From contig JAITJA010000086.1 of assembly GCA_031279175.1 (NCBI GenBank), forward strand, positions 1 to 24,390: a stretch of 24,390 nucleotides of DNA, written 5' to 3'. Positions 8,268 to 16,577 of this stretch are shown one piece after another (the stretch's first letter is position 1; each line of letters begins with the position of its first letter). A model generated the notes under the pieces. That model was not told where the DNA came from. It saw only the letters and a program-made list of their open reading frames with translations, and searched no databases. The DNA comes from Odoribacteraceae bacterium (GTDB taxonomy: Bacteria; Bacteroidota; Bacteroidia; Bacteroidales; Marinifilaceae). The translations under genes were made by a program, and so were the position numbers.

Positions 8268-9527
8268 TTAGCGGGTGAGGCGACCGACCGCATTTATGCT
8301 CGTCGCACCGGTGACGCTGAGTCCTTTCGTGGCGGTAGAGGTGACGGGGTCTATGGCGTATATCGTGGGGTATTCTCCCTCGATGACGATGGGGAAGTAG
8401 ATTTTCCCGTTATACGGGGCGGGTAACCCGGTGCCGGTGATCTGGTCATACGCTGGGATGCCGGTGATCCAGCTAAATGTCTTGGCGGACATGTTCACGA
8501 TACCATAGCGGGTGGCGGCGCCGGTAGCCGTCGGGGTCAAGTCGTTATAGAGTTCGAGCATGAAATAATCCCCGTCCACGTGCCACACCTTGCGGAAGTG
8601 ATATCCGCCGGTTTTTTCCTCGATATTGAAATAGTAGTTGGCATCGAAGGCAGTCGCGTTTTTATTGATCCGTAGCGCGCCACAAGGCTTCGTGGTCGCG
8701 CTCTCGTACGACCCGGAGAAGACATAGACGCTACCGTCAGTCGCCCTGCCGATCTGCGAGTAATATTGCGAGCGGAAACGCCCGGAGGAGTAGCTGATGC
8801 GGTTATCCCTGTAGATGCGTTTGAGATTTAAGTTCGCGTCGAACGCGGCTACCCACACGCTATCCGGGTAGGCGATCGTGCCAGAGCTCGACCCACCACC
8901 CGCGGACGGGTCTTTGGGCGCCGAGACGACCAGTCCGGTAAGGAATTCCCCGTTTCCCATATCCGCGATACCGGAGAAGGTGGCTTGCCCGCCGTTCCCG
9001 GTAATGTTTAACGTCGGGATGCTACGGTCTGTCAGGCTGAAATTGTTCTCGAGGTTGATAAAATTAAAGGTGACGTAGTCCGACCGCGAGGAGTCGCTTG
9101 CCGGCGTTTGTCCACCGACACAGGTTAACGCGTACTTGTCGAAGAAGCCGTAGGAAGTGAAGCGGGATGTGATAATAAATTGCGCGGGATCGAGCAGATT
9201 TTTCTCCCCGTCAATGGCGAAGCCGAGGCCGATGCCGGGATCACCCTGCTGGTATATGAGGCCGACGGCGACGGAAGGATCGTCGTTGAAGATCCACGTG
9301 TATCCCGTTTGCTCCAGTTCGCGGACATTGTCCGAGATTAGAAGGTTACCGCTTTCCAAGTCGTCGGCCTGGAGGATATATTGCGTGGTCTCGCCGGTGA
9401 CGGCGATAAAGAAAGCACCGACGCGCGGTTGCTTGGAAGAGGCGTCGTCGTCGTTGCACGAGGCGACAAAAAGCGCGAGGCACGCGGCGCACGCGATCAG
9501 TAGTGATTTTTTGATACTTGTAGTCAT
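8268..9527 (-). CDS. DUF4374 surface lipoprotein, XusB-like (siderophore/iron-chelate binding)
   Basis: 419 residues. The N-terminus MTTSIKKSLLIACAACLALF is a lipoprotein signal peptide with lipobox VASC and lipid-modified C24. The following NDDD is the acidic tag that sends Bacteroidota lipoproteins to the cell surface. The body starts with FFIAVTGETTQYILQADDLE and runs through repeated beta-strand blocks (for example GYTWIFNDDPSVAVGLIYQ and RSDYVTFNFINLENNFSLTD), the pattern of DUF4374. A member of that family, XusB of Bacteroides thetaiotaomicron, is a beta-propeller lipoprotein that binds a xenosiderophore for its partner TonB receptor. Here it lies 24 bp behind a TonB receptor and ahead of a reductase-like gene, the same order. 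The actual ligand cannot be told from sequence. ATG at 9527 is the only start that gives a signal peptide. Confidence 0.88.
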   Translation of the reverse strand: MTTSIKKSLLIACAACLALFVASCNDDDASSKQPRVGAFFIAVTGETTQYILQADDLESGNLLISDNVRELEQTGYTWIFNDDPSVAVGLIYQQGDPGIGLGFAIDGEKNLLDPAQFIITSRFTSYGFFDKYALTCVGGQTPASDSSRSDYVTFNFINLENNFSLTDRSIPTLNITGNGGQATFSGIADMGNGEFLTGLVVSAPKDPSAGGGSSSGTIAYPDSVWVAAFDANLNLKRIYRDNRISYSSGRFRSQYYSQIGRATDGSVYVFSGSYESATTKPCGALRINKNATAFDANYYFNIEEKTGGYHFRKVWHVDGDYFMLELYNDLTPTATGAATRYGIVNMSAKTFSWITGIPAYDQITGTGLPAPYNGKIYFPIVIEGEYPTIYAIDPVTSTATKGLSVTGATSINAVGRLTR

Positions 9528-9551
9528 AACTGTGATATTGGTTAATTGATT

Positions 9552-11906
9552 TTACTTGAATAGCGAATACCTGACCTTGATCTGGGCGCTTCGTCCAGGC
9601 TTTTGCAGGCTGTAGTTATCGTATAATATTTCATCCGTGATATTCCTGATCTCGGCGGCGAGGTGATAGCGACCGTTCCGGAACGAGAGGGTCAGGCTGA
9701 GATCGTGCGAGAGCTGCCCGGGGATGATGATGTCCCCGCCCTCGCTTTCCCAGCTCCTGAAGAAGGAGTGTACGTAACGGGCGTTGTAGCCGATAGAGAG
9801 GAGGTTGCCCTTTCCGGGGAAGTCGGTGAAGTTCCACGCGACGTCGACGTTTCCGAAGAGGTACGGGACATTCGGCATACGATCCTTGTAGTAGATTAAC
9901 TCGGCTCCACCGACGGCGTAGCGTTCCATGTTGCGTATATCCTGGTATGTCAAGTTGCCACCGACGGAGAAGAGACTCTTGTAGAAATAACGCGCCTCGA
10001 CGTCCAGGCCGACGTTACGCACTTTGCCGTGGTTGGTATAATACGCGCCGCCGTAACGTTGTTCTATTTGCTTGCGGATATAATCGCGCGTATCCCTGTA
10101 TATCAGTCCGAAGTCGAGGTAGAGGGAATGCAACTTGCCCTCCGCGCCGGAATAGCTGATATTAAAGTTCACGTTGCGACTGTTCTCTGGTTTTAAGCCG
10201 ACGTCACCGGTTTCCAGGGATTCGTCCCCGAAGAGTTCGTTCTCTGAGGGCAGGCGGTAGGAGCGCTCGAAGGATGCCTTAAACTGGATTCCGGCGGCGT
10301 TAAAGGTGGTTGCCAGGCCGTAACCATCGGTAGAGAAACTTCGTTGTTGCTCCTCGTAGACGTTGGTGGAGGTAGTGGAGACGTTGACGGGGCCGCGCAC
10401 CTTCACGTCGTAGCGCTTGAAGAATGCAGAGACATTCCATCGCTCGGAGGGGATGAAGCGATAAGAGAGACCGGCCACGTTTTTGGTATTCGTGCGGCGC
10501 ATGAAGGTAGCGGCGGTGCTGTTCTCGGTGTTAGCGACGGCATCCGTGGCCTTGCGACTATAACCGCTGAAGAGGTTATTTAGCGCGAAACCGTGGCTAC
10601 GGGAAGGACGGTAATTGAAATTGGCCATCGCGTGGAAGTTGCTATTGTTGTACTCGCTCATGGAGTACGAGCCCTCGCCGCGGGAGCTTTTCTTTCGATA
10701 TTCACCTTGCCAGTTGTACTGGCGGGCCATCGTGTCGGTGTTATTGTTGCGCGAGAGACTATAATTGGCCGTTAACGACACGTTTAGATGGTCGGTAAAG
10801 AGATCGCGCTTCTCGTAGTTGAGCGACGGGATGACGCTCGAGGCGCGTCGGACGCGTCCCCCGTAGACGATTTTCATCAAGTTGGCGTTCTGGATATCTG
10901 CCTTTTCCTGGCTCAGGGTAACGCCGAGCAGCAGGCGGTTGGCCCATGCCTTACGCGTGACGCCGACTTTCAGGATGACTGCCTCGTTGTGGTAGTTGTC
11001 GTGGAAGCGCTTGAACCAGCGGTCTTCTATCGAGTAACTGTTGGTCGTCAAATCGAGCAGCTTGCTCTTTACCTTGTAACTATTATCGGAGTAGTTCTGG
11101 TAGGCGGCGACCTGGAAGAGTAGACCGGCACGCGTCGCGAGACCAACGTTGAGACTGGATTTATGGGTGTTAAACGAGCCGAAGGAGTAGGAGGCGTCCA
11201 CGTAGGTGCTGCGCGCCTGACGGGTGACGATATTGATAGCGCCACCTAACGCGTCTGCTCCCAGCTCGACGGGGACGACTCCCTTGTATACCTCGACGCG
11301 ATCGGCAAGGTGGACAGGGATATTGTTCAGCTGGAAAGAAGAGCCCATGCCTTCCATGGGCATCCCGTCCATGAATACCTTAATATGTCGACCGCTGAAA
11401 CCATTCAAGGAGATCTGGGCGCGCGAGCCGACGCCGCCGGTCTCGCGGATTTTCACGCCGGAGACGCGGTCGAGCGCGCTGCTGAGGCTCATCGAGGTAT
11501 TGTGCAAGGGGCGGGCGTCGATGGCTACCACGTTAAATGCCGTTTCGTTGACCTGACGCACGGTACTCTTGCCCGTGACGACTACCTCTTCGAGCTTGAC
11601 GGTATTGATCTCCATGACCATGTCCAGCGATTGCCGCCCGCGCAGTGACAACTTCCTTTGTACTGTTTTATATCCCATGACGCTTACCTGCAGGACGTAT
11701 TCCCCGACAGGCGCGGAGAGGTTGTACACGCCGTCACTGTCTGTCATCGCGCCGTGACGCGTATCCTTGAGGAAGACGGAGGCATACATGACCGGCGCGC
11801 CGTCGCCGGAGGTGACGCGACCAGATAAACGCGCGATGTTTCTTTGCGCTAACACGGGGACAACACACGCTACAAGGAAGAAGATAGATATAATAGAGTG
11901 TTTCAT
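9552..11906 (-). CDS. TonB-dependent outer membrane receptor, XusA-like
   Basis: 784 residues. A signal peptide of 20 residues (cleavage VLA|QRN) is followed by a carboxypeptidase-regulatory-like domain (about 25-105, with DSDGVYNLSAPVGEYVL and MGYKTVQRKL). Next come the plug (about 110-235, with VNGF-like SLNGFSGRHIKVFMDGMPME and ADRVEVYKGVVPVELGADAL) and a 22-strand-type barrel ending in an aromatic C-terminus (YSLFK). It imports a bound ligand through the outer membrane using TonB energy. At this length it belongs to the siderophore/metal-type receptors rather than to the ~1000-residue SusC glycan porins. It heads the three-gene operon with the DUF4374 lipoprotein and the ferric-reductase-like protein, which points to an iron chelate as substrate. 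The start ATG at 11906 gives a clean signal peptide. Confidence 0.93.
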   Translation of the reverse strand: MKHSIISIFFLVACVVPVLAQRNIARLSGRVTSGDGAPVMYASVFLKDTRHGAMTDSDGVYNLSAPVGEYVLQVSVMGYKTVQRKLSLRGRQSLDMVMEINTVKLEEVVVTGKSTVRQVNETAFNVVAIDARPLHNTSMSLSSALDRVSGVKIRETGGVGSRAQISLNGFSGRHIKVFMDGMPMEGMGSSFQLNNIPVHLADRVEVYKGVVPVELGADALGGAINIVTRQARSTYVDASYSFGSFNTHKSSLNVGLATRAGLLFQVAAYQNYSDNSYKVKSKLLDLTTNSYSIEDRWFKRFHDNYHNEAVILKVGVTRKAWANRLLLGVTLSQEKADIQNANLMKIVYGGRVRRASSVIPSLNYEKRDLFTDHLNVSLTANYSLSRNNNTDTMARQYNWQGEYRKKSSRGEGSYSMSEYNNSNFHAMANFNYRPSRSHGFALNNLFSGYSRKATDAVANTENSTAATFMRRTNTKNVAGLSYRFIPSERWNVSAFFKRYDVKVRGPVNVSTTSTNVYEEQQRSFSTDGYGLATTFNAAGIQFKASFERSYRLPSENELFGDESLETGDVGLKPENSRNVNFNISYSGAEGKLHSLYLDFGLIYRDTRDYIRKQIEQRYGGAYYTNHGKVRNVGLDVEARYFYKSLFSVGGNLTYQDIRNMERYAVGGAELIYYKDRMPNVPYLFGNVDVAWNFTDFPGKGNLLSIGYNARYVHSFFRSWESEGGDIIIPGQLSHDLSLTLSFRNGRYHLAAEIRNITDEILYDNYSLQKPGRSAQIKVRYSLFK

Positions 11907-12027
11907 GGTATCAAATTATATTAGACGATGACGCGGGAACGCGACAAGACCAAGTCCCGCTATTTATTCACACCCGCGAAGGTCTGCAAGAAACACGGGC
12001 AGTACAATATCATGAAATAATGATTCA

Positions 12028-12051
12028 CCAATAGCACGTACTCACTATTGG
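12028..12051. promoter_or_regulatory. Candidate operator dyad CCAATAG-N10-CTATTGG
   Basis: A perfect 7-bp inverted repeat with a 10-bp spacer, 24 bp in all, placed 122 bp from the left receptor start and about 240 bp from the right one, within the AT-rich part of the shared intergenic region. Its size and symmetry suit a dimeric transcription factor. The regulator is not identifiable; a Fur-family or other metal sensor would fit the neighbouring genes but is only a guess. Confidence 0.4.
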
Positions 12052-12181
12052 GTATTGTTTCTAAAAAAATTTTTACTACGCTCGCACGCGCTGAAGCCAC
12101 GTGGAGCGCCGGCGAACGCCCCCGCGTTTTCCCGCGCGTTATAACAACAATAAGGTGTGCCGACAGGATTCCCATGACCGC

Positions 12182-12198
12182 GGGGAGGCTGTCTCCCC
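12182..12198 (+). other. Leader stem-loop GGGGAG-GCTGT-CTCCCC
   Basis: A perfect 6-bp stem with a 5-nt loop lies about 90 bases before the proposed start of the second receptor gene. A short outer pairing (TCCC 12170-12173 with GGGA 12206-12209) could extend it. It may form in the 5' leader of that operon. It has no T-tract and does not match a riboswitch known to me. Confidence 0.35.
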
Positions 12199-12290
12199 AC
12201 GAGTAGGGATACGGCAACGGGGGATATCCTTATAAACAGTGATTGCCCGGCTGTACGGGTATCCTGATATTCGCGGGCAAATTTACAGGC

Positions 12291-15224
12291 GTGAGAATCA
12301 TTATCATCATCCTATTATATATCGCCGGGATCGCGAGCACCGTTCAGGGACAAACGCGAGAGATCTCCGGGCGAGTACTCGAGAAAAAGGACAAGTCACC
12401 AGTCAGTTACGCGACCGTTTCCATTCCCGCGCATGGCTTGTGGGCCGTTACCGGTATAGACGGGCAATTCGTTATCAAGGGCGTGCCGACAGGCAAGGTA
12501 GAGATCATGGCGACGTGCCTCGGCCATGTCAAGCAGAGCGTGGAGCTGCGCGTCGCGAGAGATACTGCCGGCATCGTGATATTGATGGAAGAAGAGAGCT
12601 TGCTACTCGAGACAATAGAGGTCACCGCCAAGAGAAAACAAGAGGAGATGGCTACCTCGTATACCATCGACCGCTCCGCCCTCGAGCACATGCAACTGTT
12701 ACAACTGACCGACGTTGTCAGCCTCTTGCCGGGCGGCTCTACCAATCGCGCCGTACATCTCGCCTCCGGGGCACAGCGCGTTGCCCTCAGGGGGGCTTCC
12801 GGAGAGATGGGAAACGTCACGTTTGGCACCGCGGTCGAGGTTGATGGCGTGCGACTCTCTACTAATGCCGCCTTCGACGGGAGTAACGGCCCCGACACGA
12901 GGAATATCAGCTCGAGCAACATAGAAAGCGTGGAGGTAATCACGGGTATCCCCTCCGTCGAACACGGCGACATGACGCAAGGAGTTGTCAAGATCAACAC
13001 GCGGGCCGGCGTCTCGCCATTTATCATCGAGACGTCAACGAAACCTCACACGAAACTCGTCTCGGTCAACAAGGGCGCGAGCATCGGACGACGCGGTGGC
13101 GTGCTAAATATTAGTCTCGAACACGCGCGATCGATCTCCGATCCCGCTTCACCGTATACTTCCTACGAGCGGAACGGCCTTTCACTGGCCTATTCCCTGG
13201 CGTGGAAGGGACGCGGGGATATTCCCTTCCGCCTGAAGGCCGGCGCGACAGGGAACGCGGGCGGGTATCACTCGAAATCAGACCCGGACGCGTTCACCGG
13301 CACCTATTCCAGGGAACGAGATCACGCCCTGCGCGGGCACGCGTCATTCGACTGGCTACCGGGGAAGGCCTGGATCACCGCTGTCGAGGCCTCCGCGACG
13401 ATTAATTACTCCAATCGCCGCGTGGAGAGCAGGAGCAGGAAGTCGGGAGCATCGTCGACAGTAGCCATCCACGGCCTGGAAGAAGGATACTTCATCGCCA
13501 CGAGCCACGAGGAGGATCCTGCCGCGCCCGTGCTCTATATACCCGCCGGCTACTGGTACGAACTGGCCATTACCGACAGTAAACCGTTGAACTTCTCCGG
13601 TAATCTCCGCGCGCGCTGGTTTCACGCCATCGGCGACGCGGATCACTCGCTGGTGGCCGGCGCCGAATATACCGCGACCGGTAATCTCGGGCGAGGACTC
13701 TATTACGACGACCCGCGACTGGCTCCCACGTGGCGACCCTATCGTTACGACGAAGTACCGTTCATGCACACCATCGCGTTGCACGTCGAGGAAGGCATCC
13801 GGTTATCGCGTCTACGCGTCACGGCTGGTCTTCGCTCGGATATCGCGCTGGTACGCGGCAGCGAGTACGGCGGTACGCGTAGCCTTTCCCCCCGCGTAAA
13901 CGCGAAATATGTCATCACGCGGGACGAGGGCTTCGTTCGCGACATGACGATACGCGTTGGCTGGGGAAAGTCCGTGAAACTGCCCTCGTTCTCGACCCTC
14001 TATCCCACCCCGTCATACACCGACCGCCTCGCGTTTGCCCCGGGGACGCTCGATGACGGCACGACATTCTACGCCTATCACGTCATGCCGAAGTTGAGCG
14101 CGCGAAACCCCGGGCTGCGCTGGCAATATAGTACGCGACAGGAGATCGGCATCGAGGGGAAGGCAGGGGGATGCACGGCGTCACTCGTCTTTTTCCGCGG
14201 CGTGAACCATCGTTCGTATACCGGCGTCGTTACTTACACTCCTTTTACTTACAAGCTCACCGACCAGTCGGCCGTCGAGACGAGCGCGATCCCGTCGGCC
14301 AACCGGCGATATACCGTGGATCGCGCCACGGGCATTGTCACGGTCATGGACAAGAGTGGTGCGCTGCCCCCGGAGCAACTGGCTTACCGGGAGCTAAACA
14401 CCTTCTCGTCGCGCGGGATGCCGGTAAACGGTTCGCCGTCCACGCGCTGGGGCATTGAATGGGTCATCGACTTCGGCAAGATCCGCGTGCTGAACACCTC
14501 CATCCGCTGGGACGGCAGCTTCTACGCGTACCGTGGCGTGGAGGAGACGATCACGGCCTCGATGCCTAACTCCACGCAGCAGATGTCTAACGGCCAGCCG
14601 TACCAGTATGTCGGCTACTACGCGGGTAGCTCCACGACCTCGAACGGCAGCGAGAAACGCCGGGTGAGCTCGAACGCGAGCGTGGTGACGCGGATACCCG
14701 CCGCGCGGCTCGTCTTCTCGCTGCGAGTGGAGGCCACTCTTTATAATTATTCCCGCAACTTGAGCGAGCACGAGGGGAGGCAACGGGGATTTGTCCTCGA
14801 TAACGCGGGCGATTACATGCCCTCCGCCACGGAGACGGATATATACGGTGGCAACCGGTACGTGGGGATCTATCCCCTCTACTACACCTCGTTTGATGAC
14901 ATGGAGACGAAGATCCCCTTTGCCGAGAAATTCGCGTGGGCCAGGGAAAACGACGCGACACTATATAACGACCTGGCAAAGCTGGTCGCGCGTTCCAACT
15001 ACCTGTTCACGTTCAACAAGGATCGCGTATCGGCAAGCCTGGCTGCCAATATCAACGTGACAAAAGAGATCGGGGAGTTCGCGTCGATCTCTTTTAATGC
15101 CACGAACGCCACGCGTAACATGGGTCGCGTCTCCTCGACGTGGACCAACTCCGAATCATCGCTGTATAACAGCAGCCTGGTTCCTACCTTTTACTATGGA
15201 TTATCATTGAGATTAAAATTGTAA
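12291..15224 (+). CDS. TonB-dependent outer membrane receptor of the DUF4876/DUF6850 operon
   Basis: About 977 residues from a GTG at 12291, chosen because it gives a clean signal peptide MRIIIIILLYIAGIASTVQG followed by Q. A TTG 48 bases upstream would add 16 residues that spoil it. After the signal come a carboxypeptidase-regulatory-like domain (about 22-105, ISGRVLEKKDKSPVSYATV), a plug domain (about 110-260, with ALRGASGEMGNVTFGTAVEVDGV and SIESVEVITG-like SSNIESVEVITGIPSVEHGD) and a large barrel with conserved LSPRVNAKY and FNATNATRNMGR near the end. It imports an unidentified ligand with TonB energy. It is only loosely similar to the other receptor in the window. The DUF4876 lipoprotein gene follows after 12 bp, so they form one operon and probably one complex. 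Confidence 0.9.
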   Translation: MRIIIIILLYIAGIASTVQGQTREISGRVLEKKDKSPVSYATVSIPAHGLWAVTGIDGQFVIKGVPTGKVEIMATCLGHVKQSVELRVARDTAGIVILMEEESLLLETIEVTAKRKQEEMATSYTIDRSALEHMQLLQLTDVVSLLPGGSTNRAVHLASGAQRVALRGASGEMGNVTFGTAVEVDGVRLSTNAAFDGSNGPDTRNISSSNIESVEVITGIPSVEHGDMTQGVVKINTRAGVSPFIIETSTKPHTKLVSVNKGASIGRRGGVLNISLEHARSISDPASPYTSYERNGLSLAYSLAWKGRGDIPFRLKAGATGNAGGYHSKSDPDAFTGTYSRERDHALRGHASFDWLPGKAWITAVEASATINYSNRRVESRSRKSGASSTVAIHGLEEGYFIATSHEEDPAAPVLYIPAGYWYELAITDSKPLNFSGNLRARWFHAIGDADHSLVAGAEYTATGNLGRGLYYDDPRLAPTWRPYRYDEVPFMHTIALHVEEGIRLSRLRVTAGLRSDIALVRGSEYGGTRSLSPRVNAKYVITRDEGFVRDMTIRVGWGKSVKLPSFSTLYPTPSYTDRLAFAPGTLDDGTTFYAYHVMPKLSARNPGLRWQYSTRQEIGIEGKAGGCTASLVFFRGVNHRSYTGVVTYTPFTYKLTDQSAVETSAIPSANRRYTVDRATGIVTVMDKSGALPPEQLAYRELNTFSSRGMPVNGSPSTRWGIEWVIDFGKIRVLNTSIRWDGSFYAYRGVEETITASMPNSTQQMSNGQPYQYVGYYAGSSTTSNGSEKRRVSSNASVVTRIPAARLVFSLRVEATLYNYSRNLSEHEGRQRGFVLDNAGDYMPSATETDIYGGNRYVGIYPLYYTSFDDMETKIPFAEKFAWARENDATLYNDLAKLVARSNYLFTFNKDRVSASLAANINVTKEIGEFASISFNATNATRNMGRVSSTWTNSESSLYNSSLVPTFYYGLSLRLKL

Positions 15225-15236
15225 TACACGACTAAA

Positions 15237-16574
15237 ATGAAGAAAATGAAAAAGCTGATTTACCTGTTTACATGCGCGCTCGCGTTGACATGGGCGTGCA
15301 ACGATGACGAGATTGAAGAGTACAAGACGTATCCCTTCTCCGTCCAGTTAGTATATCCTGCCGGGAGTGACTACTCCGCGCGCGCCGGGGTAGAAGTACA
15401 TCTCCTGAACACGGTTAGCGGCGTCGCCTTCGACACCGTCACGAATGACGCCGGTCGCGCCGACTTTATCGTTCCCGCCGGCGTCTACGAGCTATCGGCC
15501 ACCGACGTCCGCTCTGAGGGTGGCGTTGCCGACATCTTTAACGGGGTGAAAAGCAACATCACCGTCACGGACACGTGGGACGCGTCAACGCCCGTCCAAC
15601 TGACATTGACTGTCTCGCGCGCCGGGCAGGTGCTCGTCAAGGAGCTTTATATTGGCGGATGCCAGAAAGACGATGGCTCGGGCGTGTTCCAGATGGACAA
15701 GTACGTGATCCTCTACAACAACTCCGGGTACACCGCGTCGATCGACAGTCTCGCGTTCGGGATGATCTATCCCTATAACGCGACGGGAGGCGACGCCTAC
15801 TATGACGAGAGCGGGGGACTCTCCTACGAGAATGCCGGTTGGGTTCCCGCGGGGTCGGGCTTCTGGTACTTCACGAGCAGCGTCACCCTCGAGCCGGGCG
15901 AACAGGTCGTCGTGGCCATCAACGGGGCCATCGACAACACCGCCACGTATAGCAACTCCGTCAACCTGGCAAACGATAAATACTATTGCATGTATGACAT
16001 CGTGAATTTCCCGAACACGACCTATTATCCCGCCCCCTCGGCCGTGATTCCCACGTCGCACTACCTGCTCTCTTACCGCTTTGCCTCCGGTAATGCCTGG
16101 GTGCTCAGTACCTCCTGCCCTGCCTTTATCATCTTCACGCCCAAGGAGACCTCGCTGAATATCTTCTCTAATAACCCGGAGACCTCCGACCCGACAAGCG
16201 GCACGGTACTCACGCGGAAGATGCTCCCGACGAGCTGGATCGTCGATGGCGTTGACGTCTTCCGTCACGGGGCCGCCAACAACTTCAAGCGCGCCCCGGC
16301 CGTCGTGGACGCTGGATACGTCGACCATATCATCGGCGCGGGCTATTCCATCTACCGCAATGTCGACGCTGCCGCCACGCTCGCCATCGAGGAGAACGCC
16401 GGGAAAATCATCTACAATTACTCGTTCGGCACTGTCGACGTGGAAGGTTCTACCGATCCCAGCGGCATCGACGCCGAGGCGTCCCTGAAGAATGGCGCGC
16501 GGATCATCTACAAGGACACGAACAACTCTTCGAACGATTTTCACCTGAGGAGCCGCGCCTCGCTGAAGAATTAA
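15237..16574 (+). CDS. DUF4876 lipoprotein
   Basis: 445 residues. MKKMKKLIYLFTCALALTWA is a lipoprotein signal with lipobox ending in C21, followed by NDDEIEE, an acidic surface-export tag. Residues about 30-130 look like an Ig/carboxypeptidase-regulatory-like beta sandwich (VEVHLLNTVSGVAFDTVTND, GVYELSATDV). The rest matches DUF4876 in character (VLVKELYIGGCQ, MDKYVILYNNSG, GSGFWYFTSSVTLEPGEQVV, NNFKRAPAVV). The second half is reminiscent of lamin-tail-type domains, in which extracellular proteins carry a beta sandwich, but that comparison is weak. By position (12 bp after the receptor, 3 bp before the DUF6850 gene) it is probably the surface partner of the TonB receptor. Its ligand is unknown. 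Confidence 0.85.
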   Translation: MKKMKKLIYLFTCALALTWACNDDEIEEYKTYPFSVQLVYPAGSDYSARAGVEVHLLNTVSGVAFDTVTNDAGRADFIVPAGVYELSATDVRSEGGVADIFNGVKSNITVTDTWDASTPVQLTLTVSRAGQVLVKELYIGGCQKDDGSGVFQMDKYVILYNNSGYTASIDSLAFGMIYPYNATGGDAYYDESGGLSYENAGWVPAGSGFWYFTSSVTLEPGEQVVVAINGAIDNTATYSNSVNLANDKYYCMYDIVNFPNTTYYPAPSAVIPTSHYLLSYRFASGNAWVLSTSCPAFIIFTPKETSLNIFSNNPETSDPTSGTVLTRKMLPTSWIVDGVDVFRHGAANNFKRAPAVVDAGYVDHIIGAGYSIYRNVDAAATLAIEENAGKIIYNYSFGTVDVEGSTDPSGIDAEASLKNGARIIYKDTNNSSNDFHLRSRASLKN

Positions 16575-16577
16575 ACG

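Larger units (their letters stand above)
11907..12290. promoter_or_regulatory. Divergent control region between the two TonB-receptor operons
   Basis: About 380 bases without a credible gene, from which both receptor operons must be transcribed outward. It contains the window's most AT-rich non-coding patch (about 12000-12080), including an A7T5 tract at 12063-12074, a perfect dyad CCAATAG-N10-CTATTGG (12028-12051) and a smaller dyad ATCAT-N6-ATGAT (12009-12024). Closer to the right-hand gene there is a GGGGAG-GCTGT-CTCCCC hairpin (12182-12198). No exact TAnnTTTG promoter was found for either direction. TATAATTTG on the minus strand near 11913-11921 lies too close to the ATG to be used as a normal promoter. 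I could not match the leader to a known riboswitch class. Confidence 0.55.

Noticed and set aside
12009..12024. Fur box in the divergent control region
   Set aside because: ATCAT-N6-ATGAT resembles only part of the E. coli Fur consensus, and the Bacteroidota Fur site is not well enough known to me to call it.
11960..12217. 85-codon open frame in the divergent control region
   Set aside because: No family resemblance and no start signal. It covers the AT-rich promoter area and the dyads needed by both operons.
12100..12290. Possible cobalamin or other riboswitch before the second TonB receptor
   Set aside because: Hairpins are present, but I could not find the conserved B12-box, TPP, FMN or SAM core sequences. 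A covariance-model search would decide.
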